DNA of 64,000 nt from Pseudomonas graminis (lineage in GTDB: Bacteria; Pseudomonadota; Gammaproteobacteria; Pseudomonadales; Pseudomonadaceae): contig NZ_SOCR01000007.1 of the NCBI RefSeq assembly GCF_004364335.1, forward strand, positions 62,001 to 126,000. The letters run 5' to 3'. Positions 28,542 through 38,349 of the stretch are shown in pieces (position 1 is the first letter of the stretch; each line of letters starts with the position of its first letter). The position numbers and the translations under genes were made by a program. The notes below the pieces were generated by a model. The model saw only the letters and a program-made list of their open reading frames with translations. It ran no database searches and was not told the origin of the DNA.

Positions 28542-29630
28542 CTAGGCCAGCAACGCCACCGACTTGATCTGTGCCCACAGCCGCTGCCCAGCCGCCAATT
28601 GCAGCTGATCCCTGGAATACCGGGTGATCCGCGCCAGCAGCGGCGAGCCGTCGGCATCCAGGCGGACCAGCACATGGGCGGTGTTGTCGGCGGCGATCTC
28701 TTCGATGACGGTCACCGGCAGGCGATTGAGGATGCTGCTTTGAGCGTCGGGTTGCAGGCTCAGGCTCACGTCCCGCGCTTGCACTTTAAAGCGCAGCGGT
28801 TTGCCGGGCGCCAATGCCGAGTGGGAGACGCGGATACTCAGTTGGCTGCGTGGCAGTTGAACGGTGATGAGCTGATAGGCGGCGTCGTAGGCCAGCACGC
28901 TGCCTTCGATCACCACGCCCGCGTCGTCGCCCATCGCCAGCGGCAGATCCAGCCGCGCCAGGGTTTCGCCGATGGGGCCGCTGGCCAGGGCTTTGCCGTC
29001 GCTGAGCAGCACCAGATGGTCGGCCAGTCGGGCCACTTCATCCTGGGCGTGACTCACGTAAATCAGCGGAATATCCAGCTCGTCGTGGAGGCGCTCGAGG
29101 TACGGCAGGATTTCGCTTTTGCGTTGCGCATCCAGCGCCGCCAGGGGTTCGTCCATCAGCAGCAGGCGCGGGCTGGTCAGCAGCGCCCGGGCGATGCCGA
29201 CCCGCTGACGCTCGCCGCCGGACAGCTTATCGGGCGCGCGGCTGAGCAGATGATCGATGCCCAACAGCGAGGTCGCCTGCTGCAACGTAATGCGTCTGTC
29301 GCCCTCGGCAATGCGCTTGAGGCCGAAGCGCAAATTGCCCTCGACGTCGAGGTGTGGAAACAGGCTCGCTTCCTGGAACACGTATCCCAGAGGGCGCTTG
29401 TGGGGGGGCAGAAAGACGTGGTTGGCGCTGTCCTGCCAGACTTCGCCGTTGACGCGGATATAGCCGTCGGCCGCTTTTTCCAGCCCGGCGATGCAGCGCA
29501 GGCAGGTGGTCTTGCCAGAACCGGAATGGCCATACAGCGCCGTCACGCCGCGGCCGGGCAGATCGAGGTCGACGTCCAGGGCGAACTCGGCGTAATTCAC
29601 CTTCAGCCGCGCTTCGATCCTCACACTCAT
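28542..29630 (-). CDS. modC: Molybdate ABC transporter ATP-binding protein
   Basis: 362-residue ATPase: Walker A '[16 protein letters not shown]', signature '[16 protein letters not shown]', Walker B '[12 protein letters not shown]', and a C-terminal Mop/TOBE domain (about 290-355) that binds molybdate. ATG 29630 overlaps the modB stop by four bases (ATGA), deciding the start. Last gene of modABC. Confidence 0.96.
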   Translation of the reverse strand: MSVRIEARLKVNYAEFALDVDLDLPGRGVTALYGHSGSGKTTCLRCIAGLEKAADGYIRVNGEVWQDSANHVFLPPHKRPLGYVFQEASLFPHLDVEGNLRFGLKRIAEGDRRITLQQATSLLGIDHLLSRAPDKLSGGERQRVGIARALLTSPRLLLMDEPLAALDAQRKSEILPYLERLHDELDIPLIYVSHAQDEVARLADHLVLLSDGKALASGPIGETLARLDLPLAMGDDAGVVIEGSVLAYDAAYQLITVQLPRSQLSIRVSHSALAPGKPLRFKVQARDVSLSLQPDAQSSILNRLPVTVIEEIAADNTAHVLVRLDADGSPLLARITRYSRDQLQLAAGQRLWAQIKSVALLA

Positions 29631-30313
29631 GCGCCGCTCCAGGCGGATCGCGCCTTGCCGCTGGAGTACAGCGCCAGCAGCACCACAAAGGAAAACACCA
29701 ACATCGCCCCGGCCAGCCAATGGGCCTGGGCGTATTCCATGGATTCGACGTGGTTGTAGATTTGCGTGGAGACAACCCGGGTTTTCTCCGGGATGTTGCC
29801 GCCGATCATCAGGACCACGCCAAATTCACCCACGGTGTGGGCGAAACCCAGAATCGCCCCGGTGATAAAACCAGGGCGCGCCAGCGGCAGGATCACAGAG
29901 AAGAACGTGTCCCAGGGACCTGCGCGCAAGGTGGCTGCCACTTCAAGGGGGCGAGGGCCGATGGCGGCGAAGGCGTTCTGCAGGGGCTGCACCACGAACG
30001 GCAGGGAATACAGCACCGAGCCAATCACCAGCCCGGTGAAACTGAACGTCAGCGTGCCGAGCCCCAGGCTCTGGGTCAGCTGCCCCATCGCGCCGTTCGG
30101 CCCGAGCAACAGCAGCAGATAAAAGCCGATCACCGTGGGGGGCAGCACCAAGGGCAGGGCCACCACCGCGCCGATCGGGCCTTTCAACCAGGAGCGGGTC
30201 CGCGACAACCACAGCGCGATGGGCGTGCCGACGATCAGCAGAATCACGGTGGTCAGGGACGCCAGTTTCAGCGTCAGCCAGATCGCCGCGAGGTCGGCAC
30301 TGCCCGGCAGCAT
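29627..30313 (-). CDS. modB: Molybdate ABC transporter permease
   Basis: 228-residue inner-membrane permease with five to six hydrophobic segments and the BPD_transp_1 coupling loop '[20 protein letters not shown]' preceded by 'RPLEV'. It ends with '[10 protein letters not shown]'. Its ATG overlaps the modA stop codon region (CATTTA), consistent with translational coupling; start '[17 protein letters not shown]' fits ModB. Confidence 0.95.
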   Translation of the reverse strand: MLPGSADLAAIWLTLKLASLTTVILLIVGTPIALWLSRTRSWLKGPIGAVVALPLVLPPTVIGFYLLLLLGPNGAMGQLTQSLGLGTLTFSFTGLVIGSVLYSLPFVVQPLQNAFAAIGPRPLEVAATLRAGPWDTFFSVILPLARPGFITGAILGFAHTVGEFGVVLMIGGNIPEKTRVVSTQIYNHVESMEYAQAHWLAGAMLVFSFVVLLALYSSGKARSAWSGA

Positions 30314-31207
<894 letters not shown>

Positions 31208-31220
31208 TTATCTCCTCGGC

Positions 31221-32297
31221 TTAACGCCCGGCCAGCCGCTCGAGGGCCCCGATGGCCAGGGTCCGGGTGAGTTCTTCTGCTGACAGCGAGTGCTTGATGC
31301 CCACGGCCTGACCCGCCCAGAGATTCATGAAACCGTCGTCACCCCGGGCTTCGGCCTTGCTGCGCAGCGGCATCAGTGCGCCGCCCGCCGTGGGAAAGGC
31401 CGGCGCGGCATCGGCCATGGGCCCAATCTCACCCATGATGCGGTTGACGATACCCCGGGCCGGACGACCGGTGAAAATGTTGGTGATGGCGGTCTGGCTA
31501 TCTTGCGCGCGGCTCAGTGCCGCCTGATGCAGCGTCGAGGTCTTGGCTTCCGGAGTGAACAGGTAGGCGGTGCCGATCTGAGCCGCCGAAGCGCCGAGCA
31601 TGAACGCGGCGGCAATCCCGCGACTGTCGCCAATGCCGCCGGCGGCGATGACCGGCACCGTCACGGCATCGACGATTTGAGGCACCAGCGCCATCGTGCC
31701 GACCTGGGTGTGCAGCTGATCGCTGAGGAACATCCCGCGATGGCCGCCGGCTTCGTAGCCCATGGCGATGATCGCATCGCAACCCCGTGCTTCGAGCCAC
31801 ACGGCCTCTTCTACGGTGGTCGCTGAGGAGAGCACCTTCGCACCGGTGGCCTTTACCCGCGCCAGCAATGTTGGATCGGGAAGGCCGAAATGGAAGCTGA
31901 CCACTTCAGGCTTCAATTCCTCCACCAGCGCGCAAGCGGCCTCGTCAAACGGTGCGCGGTTAGACGTGGGCGTCGGCGCGTCGAAGTCGGCGCCCAGTTC
32001 GTCGTAGTAGGGCTTGAGCAGTTTTTTCCAGTCTGCATCCGCCTGCAGGTCGGCGGGCGGAGTCGAGTGACAGAAGAAATTCAGGTTGAGCGGCGCGTGG
32101 GTGCCGGCGCGTATTCGCGCCACTTCTTCTCGAATCTGCGCCCGGGTCAGCATGGCGCAGGGCAGCGAGGGCAGGCCGCCGGCCTTGCCCACCGCGACGG
32201 CCATGGCCGACCCGGACGCACCGGCCATGGGCGCTTGCAGGATGGGCAGTTCGATGTCCAGCAGCTTGAGCAGTCGGGTATCGGGCCAGGCGATCAT
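31221..32297 (-). CDS. Nitronate monooxygenase
   Basis: 358-residue FMN-dependent TIM-barrel enzyme that oxidises toxic alkyl nitronates such as propionate-3-nitronate. Family segments: 'LPILQAPMAGASGSAMAVAV', 'EARGCDAIIAMGYEAGGHRG' and 'VIAAGGIGDSRGIAAAFMLG' (phosphate-binding loop). ATG 32297 has a GGAGA site; the ORF extension to 32339 was not used. It is divergent from a TetR gene, and the intergenic palindrome at 32363-32377 probably regulates both. Confidence 0.92.
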   Translation of the reverse strand: MIAWPDTRLLKLLDIELPILQAPMAGASGSAMAVAVGKAGGLPSLPCAMLTRAQIREEVARIRAGTHAPLNLNFFCHSTPPADLQADADWKKLLKPYYDELGADFDAPTPTSNRAPFDEAACALVEELKPEVVSFHFGLPDPTLLARVKATGAKVLSSATTVEEAVWLEARGCDAIIAMGYEAGGHRGMFLSDQLHTQVGTMALVPQIVDAVTVPVIAAGGIGDSRGIAAAFMLGASAAQIGTAYLFTPEAKTSTLHQAALSRAQDSQTAITNIFTGRPARGIVNRIMGEIGPMADAAPAFPTAGGALMPLRSKAEARGDDGFMNLWAGQAVGIKHSLSAEELTRTLAIGALERLAGR

Positions 32298-32362
32298 CGG
32301 CAGAGTCTCCACAGCGAAAAGGCAGATAGGAAGCAGCACGTGAAAAGTAGCGGTTGATTTAA

Positions 32363-32377
32363 TAGACGCTCGGTCTA
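32363..32377. promoter_or_regulatory. Candidate TetR operator, copy 1
   Basis: TAGAC-GCTCG-GTCTA, a perfect-arm palindrome in the divergent promoter region of the nitronate monooxygenase and the TetR gene. A near-identical 15-mer occurs at 33047-33061 before acuI. Confidence 0.75.
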
Positions 32378-32389
32378 ATATGCAACCCC

Positions 32390-33028
32390 ATGAACGACAT
32401 CATTGCAAAACCCAGACGCCCCGGCCGCCCGCCCAAAGTGGCACGCCCCGATGACTTCGACACCCGCGAGGCGCTGATCCGCTGCGGCGTTGAAATACTG
32501 ACCGAACAGGGCTTCATGGCCACCGGCATCGACGGCATCCTCAAGCGCGTCGGCGTGCCCAAAGGCTCTTTCTATCATTACTTCGCCAGCAAAGAAGTGT
32601 TCGGCCTCGCGGTGCTGGACAGCTACGCCGGCTACTTCGCCCGCCGCCTGGATCGCTGGCTGCTGGATGAATCGCTCTCGCCGCTCGAGCGGTTGGCCGG
32701 GTTCGTTCAGGAATCAAAGGTCAACATCGCCCGCCATGACTTTCGGCGCGGCTGCCTCGTCGGCAACATGGGCCAGGAGGTGAGCGTTCTGCCAGCGGGC
32801 TTCCGCGAGGCGCTGGAAAAGGTTTTCCTCGACTGGCAGGCGCGGCTGACGGTGTGCTTCAACGCAGCAATTGCGGCAGGCGAACTGCCGGCACGCACTG
32901 ACTGCTCAGAGCTGGCGGCGTATTTCTGGATCGGCTGGGAGGGCGCTGTGCTAAGGGCTCGACTGGTGCAGAACGAGCAGCCGCTCAACACTTTCATTAT
33001 CGGATTTCTGCGCGGATTGCCGCGCTGA
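32390..33028 (+). CDS. TetR family regulator (AcuR-like)
   Basis: 212-residue TetR repressor: N-terminal HTH about 25-70 ('DTREALIRCGVEILTEQGFM', 'KRVGVPKGSFYHYFASKEVF') and a ligand-binding C-terminal domain containing 'RRGCLVGNMGQEVS' and 'AAYFWIGWEGAVLRARL', as in AcuR-type regulators found beside acuI. An N-terminal basic arm (KPRRPGRPPK) may contact DNA. It is flanked by two copies of the same palindrome, so it probably represses itself, the nitronate monooxygenase and acuI. The inducer is unknown; acrylate-like or electrophilic acids are plausible. Confidence 0.87.
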   Translation: MNDIIAKPRRPGRPPKVARPDDFDTREALIRCGVEILTEQGFMATGIDGILKRVGVPKGSFYHYFASKEVFGLAVLDSYAGYFARRLDRWLLDESLSPLERLAGFVQESKVNIARHDFRRGCLVGNMGQEVSVLPAGFREALEKVFLDWQARLTVCFNAAIAAGELPARTDCSELAAYFWIGWEGAVLRARLVQNEQPLNTFIIGFLRGLPR

Positions 33029-33046
33029 TGTTTTCAGGTTTGGTTA

Positions 33047-33061
33047 TAGGCGATCGGTCTA
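33047..33061. promoter_or_regulatory. Candidate TetR operator, copy 2 (acuI promoter)
   Basis: TAGGCGATCGGTCTA differs at two positions from the site at 32363-32377 and lies 16 bp before the acuI ATG, where a bound repressor would block transcription. Confidence 0.7.
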
Positions 33062-33076
33062 AATAGGAGAGGGGCA

Positions 33077-34060
33077 ATGTTCAAAGGCATCCTGATCAAC
33101 AAAGACGACAATGGCTACCGCGCCGAGCTGACGGACATCGACGACACTCAATTGCCCGAGGGCGACGTCACCGTGCGCGTCAGCCACAGCACGCTAAATT
33201 ACAAGGACGGTTTGGCGATCACCGGCAAAGGGCCGATCGTGCGGCAGTTCCCGATGGTGCCCGGCGTGGATCTGGCCGGCACCGTCGAGGACAGCAGCGA
33301 CCCGGACTTCAAACCCGGCGATCAGGTGTTGCTGAACGGCTGGGGCGTGGGGGAAGGCCATTGGGGTGGCTTGGCACAGAAGGCGCGGCTGCAAGGCAAA
33401 TGGCTGATCCCGCTGCCGAGCGCGGTTACATCCGCGCAGGCGATGGCCATCGGTACGGCCGGGTACACCGCGATGCTGGCGATCATGGCGCTGGAGAAAA
33501 ACGGCGTGACGCCGGACAAGGGCGATGTGCTGGTGACCGGGGCCAATGGCGGTGTCGGCAGTTTCGCCATCGCGCTGTTGGCGAAACTGGGCTATCGCGT
33601 CGTGGCCTCTACCGGCCGCTTGAGCGAAAGCGAATACCTGAAGTCCCTGGGCGCGGCGGAAATCATCGACCGCGCCACCCTTGCCGAACCGGGCCGGCCG
33701 TTGGCCAAAGAGCGCTGGGCCGGGGCGATCGACTCGGTGGGCAGTCACACCCTCGCCAACATCTGCGCCAGCACGCGCTATTGGGGCACGGTCGCAACCT
33801 GCGGTCTGGCCCAGGGCATGGACTTTCCGGCATCAGTGGCGCCGTTCATTCTGCGCGGCGTGACCCTTGCCGGTATCGACAGTGTCATGCGTCCGCGCCA
33901 GGACCGTATCGACGCCTGGGCGCGTCTGGCCCGGGATCTCGATGTGTCGCTGCTGCCGTTGATCAGTCGCGAGATTGGCTTGAGTGAAGTGGTTAAAACC
34001 GCGCACCTGTTGATGGACGGGCAGGTACGCGGGCGCATCGTGGTCGACACCCAACGCTGA
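33077..34060 (+). CDS. acuI: Acryloyl-CoA reductase/MDR oxidoreductase
   Basis: 327-residue zinc-free medium-chain reductase of the YhdH/AcuI family, which reduces acryloyl-CoA to propionyl-CoA with NADPH and limits acrylate toxicity. Markers: '[20 protein letters not shown]', '[16 protein letters not shown]', the NADP-binding '[20 protein letters not shown]', and the C-terminal '[13 protein letters not shown]'. RBS AGGAGAGGGG is strong. Preceded by a TetR gene and its putative operator. Confidence 0.92.
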   Translation: MFKGILINKDDNGYRAELTDIDDTQLPEGDVTVRVSHSTLNYKDGLAITGKGPIVRQFPMVPGVDLAGTVEDSSDPDFKPGDQVLLNGWGVGEGHWGGLAQKARLQGKWLIPLPSAVTSAQAMAIGTAGYTAMLAIMALEKNGVTPDKGDVLVTGANGGVGSFAIALLAKLGYRVVASTGRLSESEYLKSLGAAEIIDRATLAEPGRPLAKERWAGAIDSVGSHTLANICASTRYWGTVATCGLAQGMDFPASVAPFILRGVTLAGIDSVMRPRQDRIDAWARLARDLDVSLLPLISREIGLSEVVKTAHLLMDGQVRGRIVVDTQR

Positions 34061-34504
34061 TCAGCCGCAGGTGAAGGGGCTCACGTTGAGCACCCTGACC
34101 TGCGCCATGGCGGGGTGACGGGGATTGAGCAGCAGGTTGCGCGTGTGGGTGATGATTGCGGATGGCACGATCAGTCCGAGGTGTTCCCGGCGCTCGAGCC
34201 AAGCGCTGCCGAAATCCATGCTCGGCCGGTCGGCTGGCGTCACGTCCCATCCAGGCGGCAGTTGGGCGAGGGCAGGCTGCCAAGACAGCGCCGGATCATC
34301 CGGCAACTGCAGGTGAACGAGCTGGAAACCCGGCTGCGGCAGGCTCGCGCATTGGACGAGTGTGTCCAGCGCGCCGCCTGACGCGCTCAGCGCCAGGTAG
34401 ACCGCCGGCTGGTCGGCATGATTCCAGCGGCCGCCGAACTGCGCGGCGCCCATGCCGGACAGATCGGTCGCGGCACTGTTCTTGCTGATCTTCCAGGCCT
34501 GCAT
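34061..34504 (-). CDS. RES-domain toxin (NAD-degrading family)
   Basis: 147-residue RES protein; family members degrade NAD+ and are paired with a Xre-type antitoxin. Conserved Arg26 in 'FGGRWN', Tyr36 in 'AVYLA', and Ser with the following 'NLLLNPRHP' (as in 'IVPSAIITHTRNLLLNP') are present. Where most family members read YLAES...LLE, this one reads YLALS...ALD, so the usual acidic positions differ. ATG shares one base with the antitoxin stop (TGATG). Toxin identity is secure; catalytic competence is open. Confidence 0.87.
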   Translation of the reverse strand: MQAWKISKNSAATDLSGMGAAQFGGRWNHADQPAVYLALSASGGALDTLVQCASLPQPGFQLVHLQLPDDPALSWQPALAQLPPGWDVTPADRPSMDFGSAWLERREHLGLIVPSAIITHTRNLLLNPRHPAMAQVRVLNVSPFTCG

Positions 34505-34959
34505 CAGACGACCCCGCCATGCTGCAACGCGCTGAGCACCCGACGTGCCTGACGTGCGCCGATTTCGGTTTCGCACAAGGCGATGGGCGTTTGACCGTTG
34601 AGTGCGCGGTTGGGGGCAACCATCCAGCGGCGGGCGGTGTTCTGATCTTCAAAGAGTTCGGCGGCGTGGGTAGCGAGGGCGGCCACCCGGTCGAGGCGCT
34701 CGGAGCCGACGATGTCCAGCGGACGTTGCTGACGCTGGCGGCGTTCCAGGGTGGAGACCGAGGTTGCCAGCAAGGCTTCGAGCTGGCTGTTGCTCAGGCG
34801 GAATGCATTGCGCAGCACCTTCACCCAGCCGGGCGGGAAGCCCGAGCGGATGTAGTCCAGCCGTTCGGTTTCGTTGCGTGCATTGAGCTGGTCGGCGATC
34901 AACCAGAATGAGGGGGCGGTGTCGGTTATCGCTGCTTGAAGAGTCGAAGGCACGTCCAT
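34504..34959 (-). CDS. Xre/MbcA/ParS-type antitoxin of the RES toxin
   Basis: 151-residue antitoxin. An N-terminal HTH-like part (about 30-75, 'VKVLRNAFRLSNSQLEALLA', 'VSTLERRQRQQRPLD') precedes the MbcA/ParS/Xre toxin-binding domain ('SERLDRVAALATHAAELFED', 'ARRWMVAPNRALNGQTPIAL'). The C-terminal segment that normally plugs the RES active site is present. It precedes and overlaps the toxin gene, the standard order for this type II system. Confidence 0.88.
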   Translation of the reverse strand: MDVPSTLQAAITDTAPSFWLIADQLNARNETERLDYIRSGFPPGWVKVLRNAFRLSNSQLEALLATSVSTLERRQRQQRPLDIVGSERLDRVAALATHAAELFEDQNTARRWMVAPNRALNGQTPIALCETEIGARQARRVLSALQHGGVV

Positions 34960-35186
34960 GCTCCTTGTGAGATCCGGTGCAGCGACCTTACGCCGCTGTC
35001 AGGGTTTCTCAAGCGAGAAGCTGTTACCGGCGTTTGCATGCTTTGCTTCCCTAGTGGGCCGGCTTTAGCCGGAAACGACTAACGGATGGCGTACAGCGCA
35101 ATCCGACAGCTGACCCTATTCTTGACGATTTTTAATGACTCACTATGATTAACTTTAAATCACTCTCCAATCAGGACCGTCCTATC

Positions 35187-35459
35187 ATGGCAACTTCCGC
35201 AAAGACCCGATCGGTGACGGCTCACGTTCCTGAGGCGTTGGCACAAAAAGTCGATTTGATGGCGGAGCGGCTGGAACGCTCCAAAAACTGGATAGTGAGG
35301 CAGGCCCTGTCCGCCTGGATAGATCAGGAAGAAGAGCGCAGTCGCCTGACTCGGGAGGCATTGGCTGATGTTGATGCTGGTCACGTAATTGACCACCAGA
35401 CCGTTCAGGCCTGGGCTGATAGCCTTAGCACCGACACGCCGTTGCCGGTTCCACGCTGA
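35187..35459 (+). CDS. Ribbon-helix-helix (CopG/ParD-like) antitoxin
   Basis: 90-residue protein with N-terminal RHH fold ('RSVTAHVPEALAQKVDLMAE', 'RSKNWIVRQALSAWIDQEEE') and a C-terminal tail for toxin binding. ATG 35187 with an AGGA site 10 bp upstream gives the usual antitoxin length; the ORF extension to 35145 is less likely. Its stop overlaps the ParE start by one base. Divergent from the RES-Xre pair. Confidence 0.88.
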   Translation: MATSAKTRSVTAHVPEALAQKVDLMAERLERSKNWIVRQALSAWIDQEEERSRLTREALADVDAGHVIDHQTVQAWADSLSTDTPLPVPR

Positions 35460-35734
35460 TGGAACTGAAGTGGACGAGCAAGGCGCTTTCCGACATTGCC
35501 CGGCTCTATGAGTTTCTGGCAGCGGCCAATCAGCCTGCCGCCGCACGAACCGTGCAGCAACTCACGGCGGCACCGACTACGCTGCTCGTCAATCCACGCA
35601 TCGGCGAACGCCTTGAAGAATTTGAACCGAGGGATGTGCGCAGAATCCAGATCGGCCATTACGAGATGCGCTACGAGATAGCCAATTCCACAATCTATCT
35701 GCTGCGTCTGTGGCACACCCGCGAGGATCGATAG
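35459..35734 (+). CDS. RelE/ParE-family toxin
   Basis: 91-residue toxin of the RelE/ParE superfamily: 'MELKWTSKALSDIARLYEFL' helix, 'PRIGERLEEFEPRDVRRIQI' strand-turn and the C-terminal 'MRYEIANSTIYLLRLWHTRE' beta-core with the conserved Arg and His-x-R end. ParE members poison gyrase and RelE members cleave mRNA; the tail 'LRLWHTREDR' is more ParE-like. Translationally coupled to the RHH antitoxin. Confidence 0.9.
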   Translation: MELKWTSKALSDIARLYEFLAAANQPAAARTVQQLTAAPTTLLVNPRIGERLEEFEPRDVRRIQIGHYEMRYEIANSTIYLLRLWHTREDR

Positions 35735-35791
35735 GATCGTGAAAGCAGCGGAACTGAAGTTTGAGCTGGGCTGAAACCGATCAAAAATAGC

Positions 35792-36889
35792 TCAGTGTGA
35801 ATGCTGTGGTTCCGTTTCTTGACCTTCACGAGTGAGCAACGCGCGTTTGCGCTCGACACCCCAACGATAACCCGACAACGCGCCATCGCTGCGCACCACC
35901 CGATGACAGGGAATCGCCACGGCGATACGGTTTGCCCCGCAGGCCAGAGCGACGGCGCGGCTGGCGGTCGGCGCGCCGATCCGTTGGGCAATCTGCGCGT
36001 AGCTTGCGGTAGTGCCCGGCGGGATCTGCGCCAGGGCCTGCCAGACCCGCTGCTGAAACGCCGTGCCCTGCAAGTCCAGCGGCAGGTTCAAGCCCAGCTT
36101 CGGCGCCTCGATAAACCCCACCACCTCAGCCATCAGCCGCTCGAAGTCGGCGTCGCCGCCGATCAGCGTGGCGCTGTGAAACTGATTCTGCAGGTCTTGC
36201 ACCAGTCGGTCGGGGTCGTCGCCGAGCAGAATGGCGCACACGCCTCGCGCACTCTGGGCCACCAGAATCGCACCGAGAAAGCACTCGCCGACGGCAAACC
36301 GAATCTCCAGGTTGGCGCCGCCCGTGCGGTAGTCGGTGGGGCTCATGCCCAGCAGGCCGGCGCTGGCTTCGTAAAAACGGCTGTTGGAGTTGAAACCGGC
36401 GTCGTACAGGGCGTCGGTGATGCGCCCGTTGTCCGTCAGTTTGCTGCGTACCTTGCCGGCGCGGTGGGCGTTGGCGTAGCCCTTGGGCGTGAGGCCGGTG
36501 ACGGCTTTGAAGACGCGGTGGAAATGCCAGGGGCTCATGGACGCGTGGGCGGCCAGCTCGGCGAGGGTCGGCAGCCCTTCCGCTTCGGCGATCATCCGGC
36601 AGGCCCCGGCGACCACGGCAGCATGCTGCTCGGCCAGACCGGTGCGGTCGGCGGCGGCACGTTTGCTCGGGCGAAACCCGGCGGCTTCGGCCTCGGCGGC
36701 ACTGTCGAAGAACACCACGTTTTCCGGCCGTGGCAAGCGCGCGCTGCTGCTCGGACGGCAATACACGCCGGTGGTGCGCACGCCGTAGACGAACAGTCCG
36801 TCAGCGCTGGCATCTCGGGACACCACTGCGCTCCAGCGCGGGTCGAGCTCGATGCTTTCGGAGGACTGATTGTTCGGTTGACGGCTCAT
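35792..36889 (-). CDS. ada: Ada-like methyltransferase/AraC activator with degenerate zinc site
   Basis: 365-residue protein with the Ada layout: N-terminal methylphosphotriester domain (about 10-85), AraC-type HTH (about 95-185, 'LAAHASMSPWHFHRVFKAVT') and C-terminal O6-methylguanine methyltransferase with intact 'IAVAIPCHRVVR'. In E. coli Ada zinc is held by Cys38, 42, 69 and 72. Here only the first is kept (Cys44 in 'VYCRPSSSAR'); the others are Ser48, Ser75 and Ala78 ('GFRPSKRAAAD'). O6-alkylguanine repair should work, but methylation-driven activation by phosphotriester transfer may not. The N-terminus fits the conserved start 'LDPRWSAVVSRDASADGLF'. Confidence 0.92.
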   Translation of the reverse strand: MSRQPNNQSSESIELDPRWSAVVSRDASADGLFVYGVRTTGVYCRPSSSARLPRPENVVFFDSAAEAEAAGFRPSKRAAADRTGLAEQHAAVVAGACRMIAEAEGLPTLAELAAHASMSPWHFHRVFKAVTGLTPKGYANAHRAGKVRSKLTDNGRITDALYDAGFNSNSRFYEASAGLLGMSPTDYRTGGANLEIRFAVGECFLGAILVAQSARGVCAILLGDDPDRLVQDLQNQFHSATLIGGDADFERLMAEVVGFIEAPKLGLNLPLDLQGTAFQQRVWQALAQIPPGTTASYAQIAQRIGAPTASRAVALACGANRIAVAIPCHRVVRSDGALSGYRWGVERKRALLTREGQETEPQHSH

Positions 36890-37012
36890 TGTCGGCGGCT
36901 CTCGGACTGTTCACTGGCCTGTACGTTAGCCGCCGCAATGGAAGGCGACACCCCGAGTCTTGCGTTCAAACTCTTGTGCCCGGACGCCCGTGCTGGGGAC
37001 CTCGCATTCACA

Positions 37013-37876
37013 TCAGCCCGACATCGGCGGCAAGGTGCCCAGCAATGAAACTGCCGCAAGCGCGCCGGCGCCAAACAGGCATTCCAGAAACACGCTCAAC
37101 CTCAGGCGTGCCATGGGCAGATCAGCAGACCGGGCCAATTGCCGGTTCAGCGCGGCGAGCAACAGCATGCCCACCACCATCGTTATCTTAACGGCCAGCA
37201 CCCGGCCGAACCCGGCAAACGCCGGCTCAGGCCAGAACCCGCCGCTGAGTGCACGAACGTTGATCAAGCCCGTGGCGATGATCACCGCCACGAGCCCGTA
37301 GCCGATGCCGCTGAAACGCCGCAGCACGACCGCGAGATCGACGCCATGATCAGCCCTCAGCAGCAGGGCCAGCATCCCCAACCCGCCGAGCCAGGTACCG
37401 ACGCCGAGCAGGTGCAGCATCTGATTGACGATCAACAGTTGGCCTTTCAGCCCATCGAACATTGCGCCGTGACCCACCGGCGCCAGGGTCAGCAGCAAAA
37501 GGGCGTTGAGGGCCAGCAGCGCGCCCGGTCTCACCCGGCGATTGAGGATGACAACCAGCGCGTTCAGCAGCAGATGAACCACCCACACATGACCGAACCA
37601 GGTCTTGCCCAGCACCCGCCCGACGTTGGACGGGTCGATTGCGCTGCTCCAGTCACTGCTCAGGTAAGCCGCCGTCAGCATCAGCCAGGCCACCGCGCTC
37701 GCCAGGGCGATGGCGGCGACCCAACCAAGCAGTCGGCCCAGGCGAGGCCCCGCAGGGCTGGCCTCAAAAGCCAGCAGGTGCCGGACAAACAACAGGCTGC
37801 GGAACGCGCCGACCCCGAACATCAACAGCACTGCGCCGACGTGGATGAAGCGGCACAGGATCAGTCCTTCGTGCAT
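37013..37876 (-). CDS. copD: Copper resistance protein D (inner membrane)
   Basis: 287-residue CopD/PcoD family protein with about eight transmembrane helices. Potential copper ligands include His2 in 'MHEGLILCRFIHVGAVLLMF', 'HVWVVHLLLN', 'PVGHGAM' and 'NQMLHLLGVGTWLGGL'. Thought to work with periplasmic CopC in copper import across the inner membrane. Starts 4 bp after the copC stop, a two-gene operon without copA/copB. Confidence 0.92.
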   Translation of the reverse strand: MHEGLILCRFIHVGAVLLMFGVGAFRSLLFVRHLLAFEASPAGPRLGRLLGWVAAIALASAVAWLMLTAAYLSSDWSSAIDPSNVGRVLGKTWFGHVWVVHLLLNALVVILNRRVRPGALLALNALLLLTLAPVGHGAMFDGLKGQLLIVNQMLHLLGVGTWLGGLGMLALLLRADHGVDLAVVLRRFSGIGYGLVAVIIATGLINVRALSGGFWPEPAFAGFGRVLAVKITMVVGMLLLAALNRQLARSADLPMARLRLSVFLECLFGAGALAAVSLLGTLPPMSG

Positions 37877-37880
37877 GGGG

Positions 37881-38267
37881 TTATGGCGTCACCTGAAAGC
37901 GGTAGGTGCCTTCACTCTTGTGGGTGTCCACCGACACGGCGTGCCATTCCACCTTGTATTTGCCCGGGACCATCGGCACGGCCGGGGTCACGATCAGGAC
38001 TTTCTGATCGTTGGGATCGGTTTCGACGTTGCGCGTCTGGATGATTTCAGTGGGTGTATCGGGCGCGTCCAGGCTGATCACCACTTTGGTGAATGTGGCT
38101 TCGACACCTTCGGAGAAGATCAGGCGCAGCTCTTTGGGCGCGCTCACTTCGCTGTCGGCAGCGGGTTGCTGACTGTCCAGATGGGCGTGGGCGAAGGCAG
38201 CAGTAGAGGTCAGACAGGCCAGCAGGGACAGACAGGAGAGGGCGTGTTTGAAACGTTGGACAGACAT
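37881..38267 (-). CDS. copC: Periplasmic copper-binding protein C
   Basis: 128-residue CopC with a Sec signal peptide ending at 'STAAFA-HAHLD'. The mature N-terminal His, a second His nearby and the C-terminal 'WHAVSVDTHKSEGTYRF' form the Cu(II) site; the Met-rich Cu(I) loop of classical CopC is absent, so this is a Cu(II)-only type. ATG 38267 was chosen; the open frame upstream is non-homologous. Delivers copper to CopD. Confidence 0.92.
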   Translation of the reverse strand: MSVQRFKHALSCLSLLACLTSTAAFAHAHLDSQQPAADSEVSAPKELRLIFSEGVEATFTKVVISLDAPDTPTEIIQTRNVETDPNDQKVLIVTPAVPMVPGKYKVEWHAVSVDTHKSEGTYRFQVTP

Positions 38268-38349
38268 CGGCGGGACCTTTGCTTGGGCGGCAGTTGCAGC
38301 GAATGGATGACGGAATCGACCACGGTCGACTCGGGAGGATCGGATCGCT

